Source: Bdellovibrionales bacterium
GTDB lineage: Bacteria; Bdellovibrionota; Bacteriovoracia; Bacteriovoracales; Bacteriovoracaceae
Assembly: GCA_023250775.1 (NCBI GenBank)
Contig: JAHFAA010000293.1
Coordinates: forward strand, 1-5,403
Reading direction: 5' to 3'
DNA: 5,403 bases
Shown: in pieces, positions 5,023-5,403 of the stretch
How positions within the stretch are numbered: the first letter of the stretch is position 1
Layout of the letters: the number at the start of each line of letters is the position of its first letter
The notes under the pieces: model-generated
The model's input: only the letters and a program-made list of their open reading frames with translations
Database searches by the model: none
What the model was told of the DNA's origin: nothing
Translations under genes and position numbers: made by a program

Positions 5023-5403
5023 TTAAATTCTGGCTCCATGAGGATAGGTTTCAGGAAATTCTTTGCTATCTACATTTATCTCCAATGGAGTGAGTGCATT
5101 TGTGCGATCAAAATAAACGAACGCGTCATATCTTTTGGAGAGTGAAGTTGGAACATAAGCACTGCGTTCCTCATGTTCAGGGTCGTAGACAACTCCTATT
5201 GCGCGTTGACCTTTAACCTCACTTAAAGACGCAACCGCAGATTGATCCTGATGTGGTTCAAATAAAAGGTAGTAATTCGGAAAATCGAGGTGATCAACTG
5301 CTTCGTGAAGAAAGTGATCCACACTGTCGGGGCGTGGTGGGGAAATATGTAGGTTCATTATTGGTCCGTCCCATGCGTGAGAGGCCAGTACTGTACCTGA
5401 AGA
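5023..5403 (-). CDS. erythromycin-esterase family protein, C-terminal part, start outside window
   Basis: The frame is open to the window edge, so 126 C-terminal residues are visible. The ATG at 5358 is internal: the in-frame residues before it are SSGTVLASHAWDGPI, which match the family's GTVTAASDWDGP block, followed by PPRPDSVDHFLHEA. The closing segment QRAIGVVYDPEHEERSAYVPTSLSKRYDAFVYFDRTNALTPLE fits the C-terminal consensus RAIGVxYxPxxER...YDAxxxxDxTxAxxPL. Such proteins include macrolide-lactone esterases (EreA/EreB), but most chromosomal homologues have no known substrate and occur in stress-gene clusters. The catalytic His and Glu residues lie upstream of the visible part, so activity cannot be judged, and macrolide resistance should not be assumed. 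It is the first visible gene of the group with the universal stress protein and hydrolase. Any promoter lies beyond the edge. Confidence 0.8.
   Translation of the reverse strand, partial: SSGTVLASHAWDGPIMNLHISPPRPDSVDHFLHEAVDHLDFPNYYLLFEPHQDQSAVASLSEVKGQRAIGVVYDPEHEERSAYVPTSLSKRYDAFVYFDRTNALTPLEINVDSKEFPETYPHGARI

Noticed and set aside
5023..5403. Antibiotic (macrolide) resistance gene
   Set aside because: Only the C-terminal part is visible, and most chromosomal members of the family are not shown to act on macrolides; context points to stress genes.

Overview
The window looks like a chromosomal segment of a Gram-negative bacterium, most likely a proteobacterium in the broad sense. The reasons are a MacB-type permease, a DksA/TraR-family regulator and the DUF3501/rubrerythrin pairing, all typical of that group. 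Base composition is moderately AT-rich by eye, Shine-Dalgarno sites are strong (GGAGG), and GTG starts are used. I cannot name a genus. No tRNA, rRNA, insertion sequence, CRISPR array or integrase is visible.

Layout: the left edge (1-1204, + strand) holds the 3' part of a MacB/FtsX-type ABC transporter permease whose start lies outside the window. Everything else is on the minus strand, so the minus-strand genes read right to left. Transcription enters from the right edge with the C-terminal part of an erythromycin-esterase-family protein (5403-5023). It continues through a tandem-domain universal stress protein (5002-4091) and a dienelactone-hydrolase-like alpha/beta hydrolase (4081-3419). 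After an 88-bp gap comes a tight three-gene unit: a DUF3501 protein (3330-2740), a short rubrerythrin-like diiron protein (2726-2295), then a second DUF3501 paralogue (2279-1695). After a further 148-bp gap comes a small DksA/TraR-like protein (1546-1214), which converges on the permease with only 9 bp between the stop codons.

How the genes may work together: the seven minus-strand genes look like a stress-response neighbourhood. The universal stress protein, the erythromycin-esterase homologue and the hydrolase are a combination seen in stress or dormancy islands. The rubrerythrin/DUF3501 unit suggests handling of peroxide or redox stress. The DksA-like protein could adjust RNA polymerase. 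This joint role is inferred from gene content and order, not shown directly.

Points that stand out: (1) two DUF3501 paralogues, about 60% identical by hand alignment, flank one rubrerythrin, with no Fe-S oxidoreductase partner in between; (2) a usually conserved iron-ligand Glu of the rubrerythrin appears as Gln55; (3) the DksA-like zinc finger is altered to CxxD...CxxH; (4) a perfect 14-bp palindrome lies over the predicted -35 box of the dksA-like gene; (5) the right-edge gene reads open through the edge, and its apparent ATG is internal. These are modest departures from known families. I do not see evidence for a wholly new system.
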